Shown in pieces: positions 33,646 to 44,042 of a stretch of DNA of 64,000 bases (position 1 is the first letter of the stretch; each line of letters opens with the position of its first letter). Below the pieces are notes generated by a model, which did not search any database, had not been told where the DNA came from, and saw only the letters and a program-made list of their open reading frames with translations. The stretch covers positions 29,157-93,156 of the forward strand of contig WHVA01000455.1 of assembly GCA_015179125.1 (NCBI GenBank), given 5' to 3'. This DNA is from Gautieria morchelliformis (Eukaryota; Basidiomycota; Agaricomycetes; Gomphales; Gomphaceae). The translations under genes were made by a program, and so were the position numbers.

Positions 33646-36496
33646 GTTTCCCAGGGCAAACCCTTATTGACACATGGATATTGCATCTCCTGCTATCATA
33701 GTGATTTGATTTCCCATATTGTACACATAGTAACCCTCCGATAGACTGTTTTAGACACAGCTCACAGTCTGTCCGGTAGCACATCTATTGTCTAAGCTAA
33801 TAATTCACACAAGGTCATCATAATGGGTGACACTATGCTGATACTGAGGTTGGCCAGATGGTGGCACTTCGATTTCACGATTTGCACTTTTACTCTGGGT
33901 CTCTGGCCATATACAACTGGTGTTCTATACTTATTGTTAGACAATCTAGACTTCATACATAGTGGTTGAGTGGTATACTGTACAAATACTCTTACATGCA
34001 AATCACACAGCGGGAAAAATCACTAATAAGGATGGATTATGCCACTTTCTAGCTAAGCTGACACCTCGATCAGTATCACAATGCTTACTCTATGCCCCAA
34101 CTTCTTGGTGCAGCCTGGGCTTATTGGATACGCTGAAGGTGATAAGCCACTGCTCAGCCATCTGGGCAATATAGTTCATGATAGTCTATTCGTTCGGTAG
34201 GGCCAGTTACATAACAGAAGCTGGATGTCCCTTTTGCTGGTTTTGTCCCGCAGATGGAGTACCCATTCTGTGCACTATAATAGTCGCATGGAATCCTTTG
34301 CTATTCAGGTAACAGAATGTGGCTGGCTTCATCGCTGCATTCATCGTAGATGCAACGGCAGCACTGAGCCTCGGCCACATTGGATCCACGCACCCACACC
34401 ATTGATTTTGGATGTTCGATTTATTTCAGGACAGAAGTTATACTTAGTGCTTGTTGCAGAAATAGGTATGTCTACAGGTCTTCAATTACAAATTTTCCAA
34501 AGGCATGTTAGATCCAGTACGTGTCCTATCACGTCAATCAAGCTAAGCACAGACATTTCTAGGCATATCCTTTCACTGATTTTGTCTATCAGGCCATTCC
34601 GTGCACTATAGTGGTCGCATGTTATCCCTTCAACAAGTAATTCATGAGATGCGGAAGCTGACAGACAAGCCCTTTGAAGTGAACATAACAATTCTTCCCA
34701 CCATAAATCCCCCAATTATGAAGGGTTTGCCCAGGCCGCGGTTTAGGAGCATGTGAAGGTGTTCTGGCAGGAAGTAATCGTAAATGGCATTATTTTTACA
34801 GTACTGAATCTTTGCTACAACCCTTCCTTGTAGCTGGACCTCTCATCAAGTATTTCAAGGAGAATGGACGTATCATATTGCATAAATGCACAACTATATT
34901 AGACACTCAAAGGCCAGCAGGTACTATCTTGCTTTTTCAACATGATCCTAAGGACATTTCTGTTAGAAAAGCCATTCAGCTGGGAGCAGATGTGCTTAGT
35001 ATTGATGCATTCGAGTGTGCATACCAGACTCTTCAGTGCACTTTCGTGGCACTGACACAGCTATGAGCTGCTGGCCACCCGGGTGAAGAGGATATCGGTG
35101 GACTTGTTCTGGCATGTTGATTTTCCACTCCCCACCAGGACAGTGCCATGTCGTACATCATCAGGTAGAACACCTGTACTAGCCTCCAGAACCGCCTCTG
35201 ACAATTTCTCCTGCCAAGCTCCCTCATGGAAATTAGGCTTCAGCAGTAGGGTAGATGCTCGAGTGGGGGGATCAGAGCTTGGGTCAAAGACCCCTGCAGA
35301 GTCATCCATACTGTAGCTGAAGGGACCGCGTGTGTGTCTGTATCACCCAGTAGTTGTAGCTGTAGCCGTGAGGAAAGTGCAATGGATGGTACAATGGTAT
35401 AAGGATAATCAGATATTGGAATGAAGATGTCCAGGTTTTTATTAGCTTTATCAAAAATAAGTTATTTGACTCAGCCGGGTCAACTCTTACACCAGTGACT
35501 ATCATGACTGAGCAAGGTGCTTCATCGTCACCTAAGGTGGCATAGGACAGACTGATCATAAGTTAACACAGGCCTTTCACAGCATGCTGGTGTGGAAAAT
35601 GTGCCACTAATCAAGTCACCCAGTCTCTGTGTAAAAAAAAAAAAAAAAAAACAAGATTATTGAGCTCTATTATCTAGTGGAAAGTCGTTGTATTGACAAA
35701 GTGAGTTTGCACAGACTCGAACTCACAGAGTCAAATTGCAAAAACAAAGTACGACCAATCGGCCTATGATACTATGCTCTCTTCTGACCTAGGTTAGCTG
35801 CATGGTGCCCATGGTGTGATCCATGAGTACATGTGTTGGCCTGCAAAGGGAATTCTAATCATGCAGTGTGGCCAGGTCAATGTAAGATCAATGTGCAACT
35901 CCAAGCATCTCTTGTAGAAATATTGCTAACTACTCACCAATGGTGAGGTAGACATATCTGATGATGAGTAATGTGCACTGAGCAATTCTTACAGCCATCA
36001 ATATCTGCACATGAGCCACCTAACACACCTCTGTCAAGCTACTGCAGGAAAAACAACCACATATAATACTAGGATAGCCTGGTAGTGAAATACATGGAAA
36101 ATCCATGAATATAATTGGTTTTACCACATATGCACTTGTGGACTCTCCTAGTGCATACATATGTGGATATCCCCCTCTGCAGAAGGGGGAGAACTTCCCA
36201 CACCCAACAATGATCCTTGTGTAATCCATGAAATCATGGCCTAAAATATGTGGTTATTTCTTGGTCAGAAATGTATTTGTGACTATACCACATTGCCTAT
36301 ATGCAGCAGGCCCAGGTCTACACCATAATTATTCCATGTTATTCAGCATGGCCTTCCCACATATTTGGGGTTGTATTTTCCACAAACTAGTGGTGGGTCG
36401 ACCTAGTAAAATAAGTGACTATACCATGTGGCCCTGTTACAACATGATCCTTCAGAGGTTATGGAGCAAGGTTCAAAGAGGGAGATCAGAGAGGGA
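33646..36496. other. AT-rich intergenic region, unclassified
   Basis: No gene could be supported. Two related segments contain CCGTGCACTATAGTGGTCGCATG (about 34598) and CTGTGCACTATAATAGTCGCATG (about 34266), suggesting an old duplication or repeat. 36020-36240 has several short hairpins, for example ATCCCCCTCTGCAGAAGGGGGA near 36168. ORFs of 60-128 codons here show no domain signatures. Confidence 0.5.
35633..35800 (-). repeat. Possible tRNA-derived SINE with A19/T19 tail
   Basis: On the minus strand TAGGCCGATTGGTCGTAC resembles a Pol III A box and GTGAGTTCGAGTC about 40 bases later resembles a B box. The segment ends in a run of 19 T (35651-35633). That is the layout of a tRNA-head SINE. 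No target duplication or second copy was identified. Confidence 0.35.
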
Positions 36497-37484
36497 TGTC
36501 ATGACCCATTTATTCTTGTATCAAGTTACCCCTATTTTCCCTTTTCATCCCTCCATCTCTATGTTCACCCTGATTACCGTTCGCCGAATTCGCCAAATGA
36601 CCATTCGCTACTCGCATCATTCGCCAGTAGGCATGCCATCAAACACGATCAACATCCTTTACCCAGCGTGATGGTTCATCACTGGCCCCATCACCTTCCC
36701 GATTCAACACCCTTTGGGTGTTCCTATGGCCAGAATGCATTCGCAGGTTATCCTACCCATATATCATGTGGGATCAACCCAGCAGACCAAGAGTCCGTGC
36801 AGGGTAACATGTATGCAGGTCTCGAGGCATGTTTTCTTACATAGGTACCTTTGTCCTCTTTCCTCCCCGTCATTTCATGTTCGCACTCCTCCTTAGTTCT
36901 ATTGTATATGTCTTTCATCTATTTGTATCCTGACTGTGCACCCCTATCCAACCCTGACTCTCAATGGCCTCTTTCCTATTCACTGATATCATATGAGCAT
37001 TCGGTATAAGTAGTTTACATTTGCATGTATATTTGGCAGTTCAATTATCATATGTCTATCTTGTGCAAAACTTGACCATACTGTGACTATCATCTTAAGC
37101 CCTCCTCTATAGACTACTATCTTAGACCATCACAGGGCTTGAGCACCACTGGTGTGTTCCCATACGTCACCTTCATTACTTTAGTCTTAAAACCATTGTC
37201 AGTGCTGTCAGCGAAGGGCTCCAAAGGAGTACCTTTGCCGGCAAAAGGATTGTTACTACTAGACGACCTTTTCGTGAAACCTTGTACGTTACATTGCCAA
37301 GTGTCACGGGCTATTTCGCTTCAACTGTAGACAGGGCGAACTCTGTTTGAGTAGTCCCCTCACCTCATAAATGTTTATTGGCTTTACCTTGTTTGCTGAA
37401 CTACACACCTCATTGCACAAGCCGTTCGGAAATTTTCTGTGTTCACTAATACACGATATTAATGCCTAAAATCCAATCTTGCCA
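36497..37484 (+). repeat. CopA-family solo LTR (988 bp)
   Basis: Starts TGTCATGACCC, ends CAATCTTGCCA (consensus TTGACA). The flanks AGGGA (36492-36496) and AGGGC (37485-37489) match at four of five bases, a slightly decayed target duplication. No internal CopA sequence is attached. Confidence 0.85.
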
Positions 37485-39130
37485 AGGGCCTTGGCTTCAG
37501 CTTATGTGCTGTGCCTGCCCTACATACGAGTCCAAATTTCTTAGGTAAATGAATAAGAGGCGAGGTTTGATTCAAGAGGCAAGTACTTAGGAGGATGTTC
37601 AGATTGACTATAATGTACATTCTTCTAGGATAAATTAGATATCTTTTAAAATATCAACCCTAACCAAATTCACAGTCCCACATTTTGAGCAATGTGTATA
37701 TTGTGGATATCCTAAATTTTTTTGAATGTTCTGATATTTCAAAAATATGTTTGTATGTGCTGAAACATAATGTGTATTGAGATAACAGAGCATTTCAGAT
37801 AGGATTTGGATAACTATATGTTAAAAGTATATATAAAGTTTGTTAGATGTATGATGATAGCGTGTAGAGGCACGTGTGGACCATATGACTATATGCTAGA
37901 AGTATATATGAAGCTTGTTAGATGTACAATGACAGAATGTAGAAGCAAGTATAGACAAAAACTATACTATATTATTATATATGGTTGACAGATCTGATTA
38001 GAAGGTATGTTTAAAATAATATGCAAGTATAGTAGGAAGATGTATAAGTATTGATGTTTAGACCATAGGGTATACACCCTCTCCTGGGGGAGCTGCAGAC
38101 TATGAGAAAGAACTTCAGGGTTAGGATTAAGCATGCCTTAAAGGTTCTGGCAACTGTCTCAATTGTGAGATATTTTATGAAATATAGATAGATTAGCCAT
38201 ATATACATATATATGATAACTATAAACATCCATCTTAGAAACTAGCTAAGGATCAAAAGGAGTATGATAGTCAATATTCAGACTGCGGCATAAGAGTGCA
38301 TACAGGCGGGTTTATATATGGGTGAGGTAAGGGTCAGGGGCGAGCATATGCAAGGATACAGGAGAGGTAAATATAACTAATTGATGCGTGATGGAACTGA
38401 ACAGATAACTAAGGTGATAAAATGATGTGGTTAAGCTCTGGCATAAGCTCAGGGTTGGGCATGGTATCACAAGGCTCAGGTCGGCAGAAAGGTAGTACCG
38501 GTAAGTAACCGGACTTTGGCCGGGTTCTTACAGGTTCATACAGCCACACAAACATACATCTTGATAAAGCCTTTGACTACAATGCAGGACTTTGACTTAC
38601 AAGTAATTACACCAACTTTTCATGTTGTATTGTTAAGGTGCAGTTATCATGATTAGAAAGCATAGTCACATGCCTGATGACTCCAAAACATTTTAGCCAC
38701 TGCCCTGAAGGGGTTCGAACGTGCAACCTGATGGCCAGGTATGTTAAGTAAGCAAATAAATTCCTGACAAGACAACTGTTCTACTAACATTGTTTTGAGA
38801 ATATATTAGACTGCCATACTAACAGCCGGCTCTATTTGTGCTTTCATATGAGAACAATTTGTTGCATGGACATAGTACTTGGTAGACCTCAGGAATACTT
38901 AATGTATCTACAGGGTAGTCTCAATACAAATATAATTGTACTTAATTATTAGCTGGTACCTTGAGAGAGTGAAATGATTGTTTGCTGGAGCTGCATGTGT
39001 TCCTTACAAATCGCCCCGCAGTGCCATCACTCATGCAAGGTGATGTCATGGGTCCATATTTAGTATTATCAGTACAACATCATTCTAACAGAATAAATGT
39101 ACCTTGATCAGTTTCAAAAATAAACTAGGA
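37485..39130. other. AT-rich unclassified region
   Basis: No supported gene. 37805-37960 holds two diverged copies of about 78 bp (ACTATATGTTAAAAGTATATAT and ACTATATGCTAGAAGTATATAT starts). 38260-38531 ends ACCGGACTTTGGCCGGGTTCTTACA and looks like an LTR fragment in reverse orientation, but no partner is present. Confidence 0.4.
38685..38790 (-). other. tRNA-like sequence (pseudo-tRNA or SINE head)
   Basis: The minus strand contains TTAGTAGAACAGTTGTC (A-box-like) and, after an interruption, GGTTGCACGTTCGAACCCC (T-arm and B-box-like). The expected 5' acceptor strand does not pair with the 3' one, so a working tRNA is unlikely. Confidence 0.25.
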
Positions 39131-40006
39131 TGGGACAAGAACATCTTGGCAAAGTGAATTGGGTACAATGTAGTCATAGCTGTTCAGCTGATGAGGGACC
39201 TCCTGGAATAGGTGAGTACATGGAGTGAGTACATACATGATATTTTGACATCCTCAGCACAGGGATCTAGTGTGTTCAGACACTCATTCTTTGACAGTGC
39301 TTCTGCTTTAAGGTAGTTCAATAATATAGCCTGCACATCCAAGTGCTCACGGCCAAGCGAGTCCAGAATTAGAATGCTATGGCTATAGTTAGTATGTGTT
39401 ATAATTATAAGACAGTTTTCCCACCTTGGGTGTATGTCACACATTTTTTTCAGATGGGATCGGTCTAAAATACCATCTGGTTGGCAGATGATGGCCAAGT
39501 GAAAAGACTTCAGTACTACAGTAATATAACCATAATCTTCTAACCTTTCATGAATTGGAATAATCAAATATTTTTTTGAGAATAAATCCCAGTTCACATC
39601 CAGCTTGCCACATCTGAGTGCCCATAGCATCCCTGGGCAAAGAAATGCTCAGCATTTAATAGAAATGAATGGACTATTCAATGATGACTATACTCACCAG
39701 AATGGGGAAGAAAAAAGGGCTAAAAATGCATGCTGGGTTTGCAAGCAAAGGGTTAGAGGTTTCAAGGTTATGCATCACAAGTCTGAAAATGTGAGACTGA
39801 GCTTATTTATTGTACAGTAATTAAATGGTGCCCACTTCAATCCCAATTCCACGGTGGTATCATTGAGGAGCTTTTTGTGGTTCAGGTGACGATAATTGGC
39901 AAGGTTAACACTTACCGTATGATACTGAGGGTCGTGTTCAGGTAGGTCATAATGCTGGAATATCTCAGCAGATGTCATAAGAAAATGGGACCTGTGACTA
40001 ACATAG
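39130..40006 (-). pseudogene. C48 (Ulp1/SUMO-protease-like) peptidase remnant
   Basis: Minus-strand pieces in order: LLNDTTVELGLK (about 39850-39885), typical of the Ulp1 substrate-side motif, then KKYLIIPIHER, an apparent short intron, SFHLAIICQPDGIL (about 39470-39510), SILILDSLGREHLDVQAILLNYLKAEA (about 39300-39380), and after another probable intron VPHQLNSYDY (about 39155-39190). The family needs a His in the HWxLAII position, the Asp of LDSLG and the Cys of the DCG motif. Here the His position appears to be Ser and the Cys position Tyr, so it is probably inactive. The upstream end is cut by the foldback element at 40006. C48-like genes often travel with DNA transposons in mushrooms (general knowledge). 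Confidence 0.6.
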
Positions 40007-42181
40007 CACTGGAGGCATGGCAAAATTTCTCAAGTCAGGAAACCCCTTGAAAATTCTATGGAAATTCCACGTTTCTTGAGAGTTTCCTAGGATGGGAAAT
40101 TTAGAGGAAATTTAATGTTTTACAAGGGTTTCCAAAGTTCAGGAAATTGTATAAAAATTGTAAAAATATGGTCCAGGAAATCGTGAGGAAACTGAGTCCA
40201 GAAACTGACAGTTTAACCATGATTCCTGTCTAAAGAAATCATGAGTAAATTCTAAATTTCCTCAGAGTTTTTTGGTACAGGAAAATATTAGGAAATTCTG
40301 CAAATCTTGGCAGGAAATCTTGTGAAAATTTTATATTTCTCTATGATTTCCTGACTCTGGAAATTATAGTAAATATTCAGTTTCTAGGAGGAGGAAATTC
40401 ACAATATCTCAAAGATTTCCTGAGGATTTCCTGGGTTGGGGAATTGTCTAGAAATTGGAATAGTGTGTTGACCATGCGCTGGACGGTGCGCTGGTACTGG
40501 CACTGTCAGCGCAGGCGTGCGCTGACAGCGCCGGGTACCAGCGCATGCCTGCGCTGACAGCGCTGGTACCAGCGCAAGCCCGCGCTGACAGCGACGTGCA
40601 CCAGCGCACGCTGCGCTGACAGCGCCGGGTACCAGCGCACGCCTGCACTGACAGCGCTGGTACCAGCGCAAGCCCACGCTGACAGCGACGTGCACCAGCG
40701 CATGCTGCGCTGACAGCGCCGGGTACCAGCGCACGCCTACACTGACAGCGCTGGTACCAGCGCAAGCCCGCGCTGACAGCGACGTGCACCAGCGCACGCT
40801 GCGCTGACAGCGCCGGGTACCAGTGCACGCGTGCGCTGACAGCGCCGGTACCAGCGCAAGGGTGCACTGACAGTGCCGAGTACCAGCGCACACCTGCGCT
40901 GAAAGCGCTGGTCAGCGCAAGCCCGCGCTGACAGCGACGTGCACCAGCGCACGCTGCGCTGACAGCGCCGGGTACCAGCGCACGCCTGCACTGACAGCGC
41001 TGGTACTAGCGCAAGCCCACGCTGACAGCGACGTGCACCAGCGCACGCTGCGCTGACAGCGCCGGGTACCAGTGCACGCGTGCGCTGACAGCGCCGGTAC
41101 CAGCGCAAGGGTGCACTGACAGTGCCGAGTACCAGCGCACACCTGCGCTGAAAGCGCTGGTCAGCGCAAGCCCGCGCTGACAGCGACGTGCACCAGCGCA
41201 CGCTGCGCTGACAGCGCCGGGTACCAGCGCACGCCTGCACTGACAGCGCTGGTACCAGCGCAAGCCCGCGCTGACAGCGACGTGCACCAGCGCACGCTGC
41301 GCTGACAGCGCCGGGTACCAGTGCACGCGTGCGCTGACAGCGCCGGGTACCAGTGCACGCGTGCGCTGACAGCGCCGGTACCAGCGCAAGGGTGCACTGA
41401 CAGTGCCGAGTACCAGCGCACACCTGCGCTGAAAGCGCTGGTCAGCGCAAGCCCGCGCTGACAGCGACGTGCACCAGCGCACGCTGCGCTGACAGCGCCG
41501 GGTACCAGCGCACGCCTGCACTGACAGCGCTGGTACCAGCGCAAGCCCGCGCTGACAGCGACGTGCACCAGCGCACGCTGCGCTGACAGCGCCGGTACCA
41601 GCGCAAGGGTGCACTGACAGTGCCGAGTACCAGCGCACACCTGCGCTGAAAGCGCTGGGTACCAGCGCACGCCTGCGCTGACAGTGCCGTTACCAGCACA
41701 CCATCCAGCGCATGGTCAACACACTATTCCAATTTCTAGACAATTCCCCAACCCAGGAAATCCTCAGGAAATCTTTGAGATATTGTGAATTTCCTCCTCC
41801 TAGAAACTGAATATTTACTATAATTTCCAGAGTCAGGAAATCATAGAGAAATATAAAATTTTCACAAGATTTCCTGCCAAGATTTGCAGAATTTCCTAAT
41901 ATTTTCCTGTACCAAAAAACTCTGAGGAAATTTAGAATTTACTCATGATTTCTTTAGACAGGAAATCATGGTTAAACTGTCAGTTTCTGGACTCAGTTTC
42001 CTCACGATTTCCTGGACCATATTTTTACAATTTTTATACAATTTCCTGAACTTTGGAAACCCTTGTAAAACATTAAATTTCCTCTAAATTTCCCATCCTA
42101 GGAAACTCTCAAGAAACGTGGAATTTCCATAGAATTTTCAAGGGGTTTCCTGACTTGAGAAATTTTGCCATTCCTCCAGTG
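40007..42181. mobile_element. Foldback DNA element with 477-bp inverted arms
   Basis: Left arm 40007-40483 and right arm 41704-42181 are near-perfect inverted copies starting CACTGGAGGCATGG and CACTGGAGGAATGG. Arms consist of degenerate AGGAAATTN-type motifs. The centre (40484-41703) is a GC-rich minisatellite. No transposase. The CACTGGAGGCAT end is shared with the small element at 17656-18015. Flanks: minus-strand C48 remnant on the left, CopA LTR fragment on the right. No clear target duplication. Confidence 0.85.
40484..41703. repeat. GC-rich minisatellite of 31-33-bp palindromic units
   Basis: About 38 units built on GCGCTGACAGCG followed by CYGGTACCAGCGCA. Three unit types alternate to give a higher-order repeat of about 95 bp. 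GCGCTGGTACCAGCGC is a perfect 16-base palindrome that recurs, so the array can form cruciforms. Long minus-strand frames (CAGTRRCQ-type repeats) are a by-product of the repeat period and not a gene. Confidence 0.9.
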
Positions 42182-42501
42182 ATACGAAATCATGTCTTGG
42201 GGCCCGCATATACACCGCCCTGCACGGGTTCTTCATCTACTGGGTTGATCCCACACAACCTATGGGTAGGACGTCCCGCGAACGCACCCTGCTCATATGA
42301 ACACCAAAAGGGGGTTGGATCGAAAAGCTGATGGAGTTACTGACGAGCCATCATGCCGGAGAGGGATGTCGATCGTGATTTGATGGTGTGCCTGTTGGCG
42401 AATGATGCGAGCAGCGAATGATTGTTCAGCGAAACGCTGGGGAGGAGTAGCGAAAGGGGAAATGGGGATAACAAGGTGCAGGAAATACACAGGTCATGAC
42501 A
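42182..42501 (-). repeat. CopA LTR fragment
   Basis: Reverse orientation, from the middle of the LTR (ACGAAATCATGTCTTGGGG) to its outer end GGTCATGACA. Missing part abuts the foldback element. Confidence 0.8.
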
Positions 42502-42587
42502 ATCCAATTTACCAGAACACCATTGGAAGAGGGTCGAGCAGAGGAGGTGGTAGACCCAGCGATGACTGCTAAGTCAGTCCAAAGACG

Positions 42588-42741
42588 TCGATCGTGCGTT
42601 TGACGGCGTAGCTATGGTAATTGGCGCGAACAGCGAGAATTGGTTGCCGAACAGGACAATGGCAATCGGAACGAACATGGAAATGGGGTGAGAAATGGCA
42701 GGACAGAGCACCTGAGTATGAGAAATAAACGCGTCATGACA
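42588..42741 (-). repeat. Diverged CopA-like LTR end
   Basis: Shares CGATCGTG, TTGGCGCGAACAGCGA and the terminal CGTCATGACA with CopA LTRs in reverse orientation but is clearly more diverged. The 42502-42587 spacer shows nothing recognisable. Confidence 0.55.
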
Positions 42742-43185
42742 AAACCTTGGGTCAACCACTTCCTTGACTTGCAGGGCCTTCCAAAGTTCGTCCTAGACCT
42801 CACAAATGAGCAAGCAACTGATGGTAAAGGACAAATAACTACTCACCTGAACTTCCACTGCCTCGTCCACCCACCGCTCCAAATCTTCACGTGGCTCCCC
42901 CCGAAACTCAGGCTGAACCTTCAGCACTGCCTGTGATCACTTGAGGACTGTTGAGTACCTGAGAGTCGTCGTAGGGACTGGTGCGTTTGGCTTGGGTGCT
43001 TGGATGGGTTCCATAGCCCTGCGCTGTACGGCATTCTTAAACAGAAGGTGGAGTCGTGCATGGACCACGCAGTGAGATAGGGCCCAGACCTCAGAGATCT
43101 CATCAGGGGACCCATTACGTCTTTAACGCCTTTCTCCCACCCTAGGGCGTGACATCATTGGACTCCAAAGCTAGGAGGGGGGTAC
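42742..43185 (+). other. Non-coding tail of an LTR element with polypurine tract
   Basis: Ends GCTAGGAGGGGGGTAC directly before the TGTCATGACC LTR at 43186, the layout of a polypurine tract next to a 3' LTR. The rest has no recognisable coding domain. Confidence 0.45.
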
Positions 43186-43562
43186 TGTCATGACCTTACC
43201 TCGCTGTCTCCACGTTCCCCTCATCGCTCCTCCTGCATCTTCGCCCAAGTTTGGCCTACCCTTCGACCACTCCTCCTCTATGTTCGCCCCATTCGCCGAA
43301 TGACCATTCGCTGCTCTCATCATTCACCAGCAGGCACGCCATCAAACACAATCAACACCCCCTAAGGCGTGATGGTCCATCACTGGCCCCATATCTTCTC
43401 GATCCAACCCCTTTGGGTGTTCATATGGCTGGAGTGCATTTGCAGGACATCCTACCCGTAGGTGGTGCGGGATCAACCCAACAGACGAAGAGTCCGTGCA
43501 GGGTAGCGTATATGCAGGTCCCAAGGCGTGTTTTCGTACATAAGGTACCTTCGCCCCCTTTC
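43186..43562 (+). repeat. CopA-family LTR, cut by GyB-4
   Basis: Starts TGTCATGACCTTACC and follows the LTR consensus to CTTCGCCCCCTTTC, where the GyB-4 LTR begins. The right part of the LTR is not found after GyB-4 at 49790. Confidence 0.85.
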
Positions 43563-44042
43563 TGTAAGGGCAACCCTGGCTAGTCGTGGAGATCACACTA
43601 CCACACAACTGACAAGGGGAAATCCAAAGTATGTATAAATGAACAGAGCATACAAGAGAGGGGGTTCTCACCTGACAAGGGGAAATCCAAAGAGAAAAGT
43701 CTAAGGACCCCCAATGTCAGCGAGCCCGTATTATACTACGCTGCGCAGCCAGGGACAACACTTGGCACCCGCCATCAACCCTGCATCCCCCTGACCCTTG
43801 ATCGACCCTTGATGCCACTTATTATGCGAGTCGCTTGATTTCCGACACTGTTCCGGGGCGGAAGTCGGAAATTGGAGTGGAACTGGCAAGGCGAACGGAA
43901 CTGGTGGAAGTTCTCCCAGAAGCGGAATCGTTCCCGAAAGCGGATGCGGAGATGGAATCGGAACCGGAAGTGGAGTCGGAAATGGAGTCGGAACTGGGTG
44001 TGGTGTCGGAACTGGAAATGGAAAACAGGGTGTCCCCTGACA
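43563..44042 (-). repeat. GyB-4 3' LTR (480 bp)
   Basis: TGTAAGGGC...CCCCTGACA on the plus strand. Encodes the Ser/Asp-rich C-terminal tail of pol in continuation of the internal frame, with TAA inside the LTR at about 43822. Confidence 0.92.

Noticed and set aside
40399-41699. Several long minus-strand open frames with CAGTRRCQ-type repeats
   Set aside because: They arise from a GC-rich minisatellite without stop codons. Different frames give similar lengths, and there is no start context or domain.
40484-41703. Regular repeats resembling a CRISPR array
   Set aside because: Units follow each other directly with no unique spacers, and the genome is eukaryotic.
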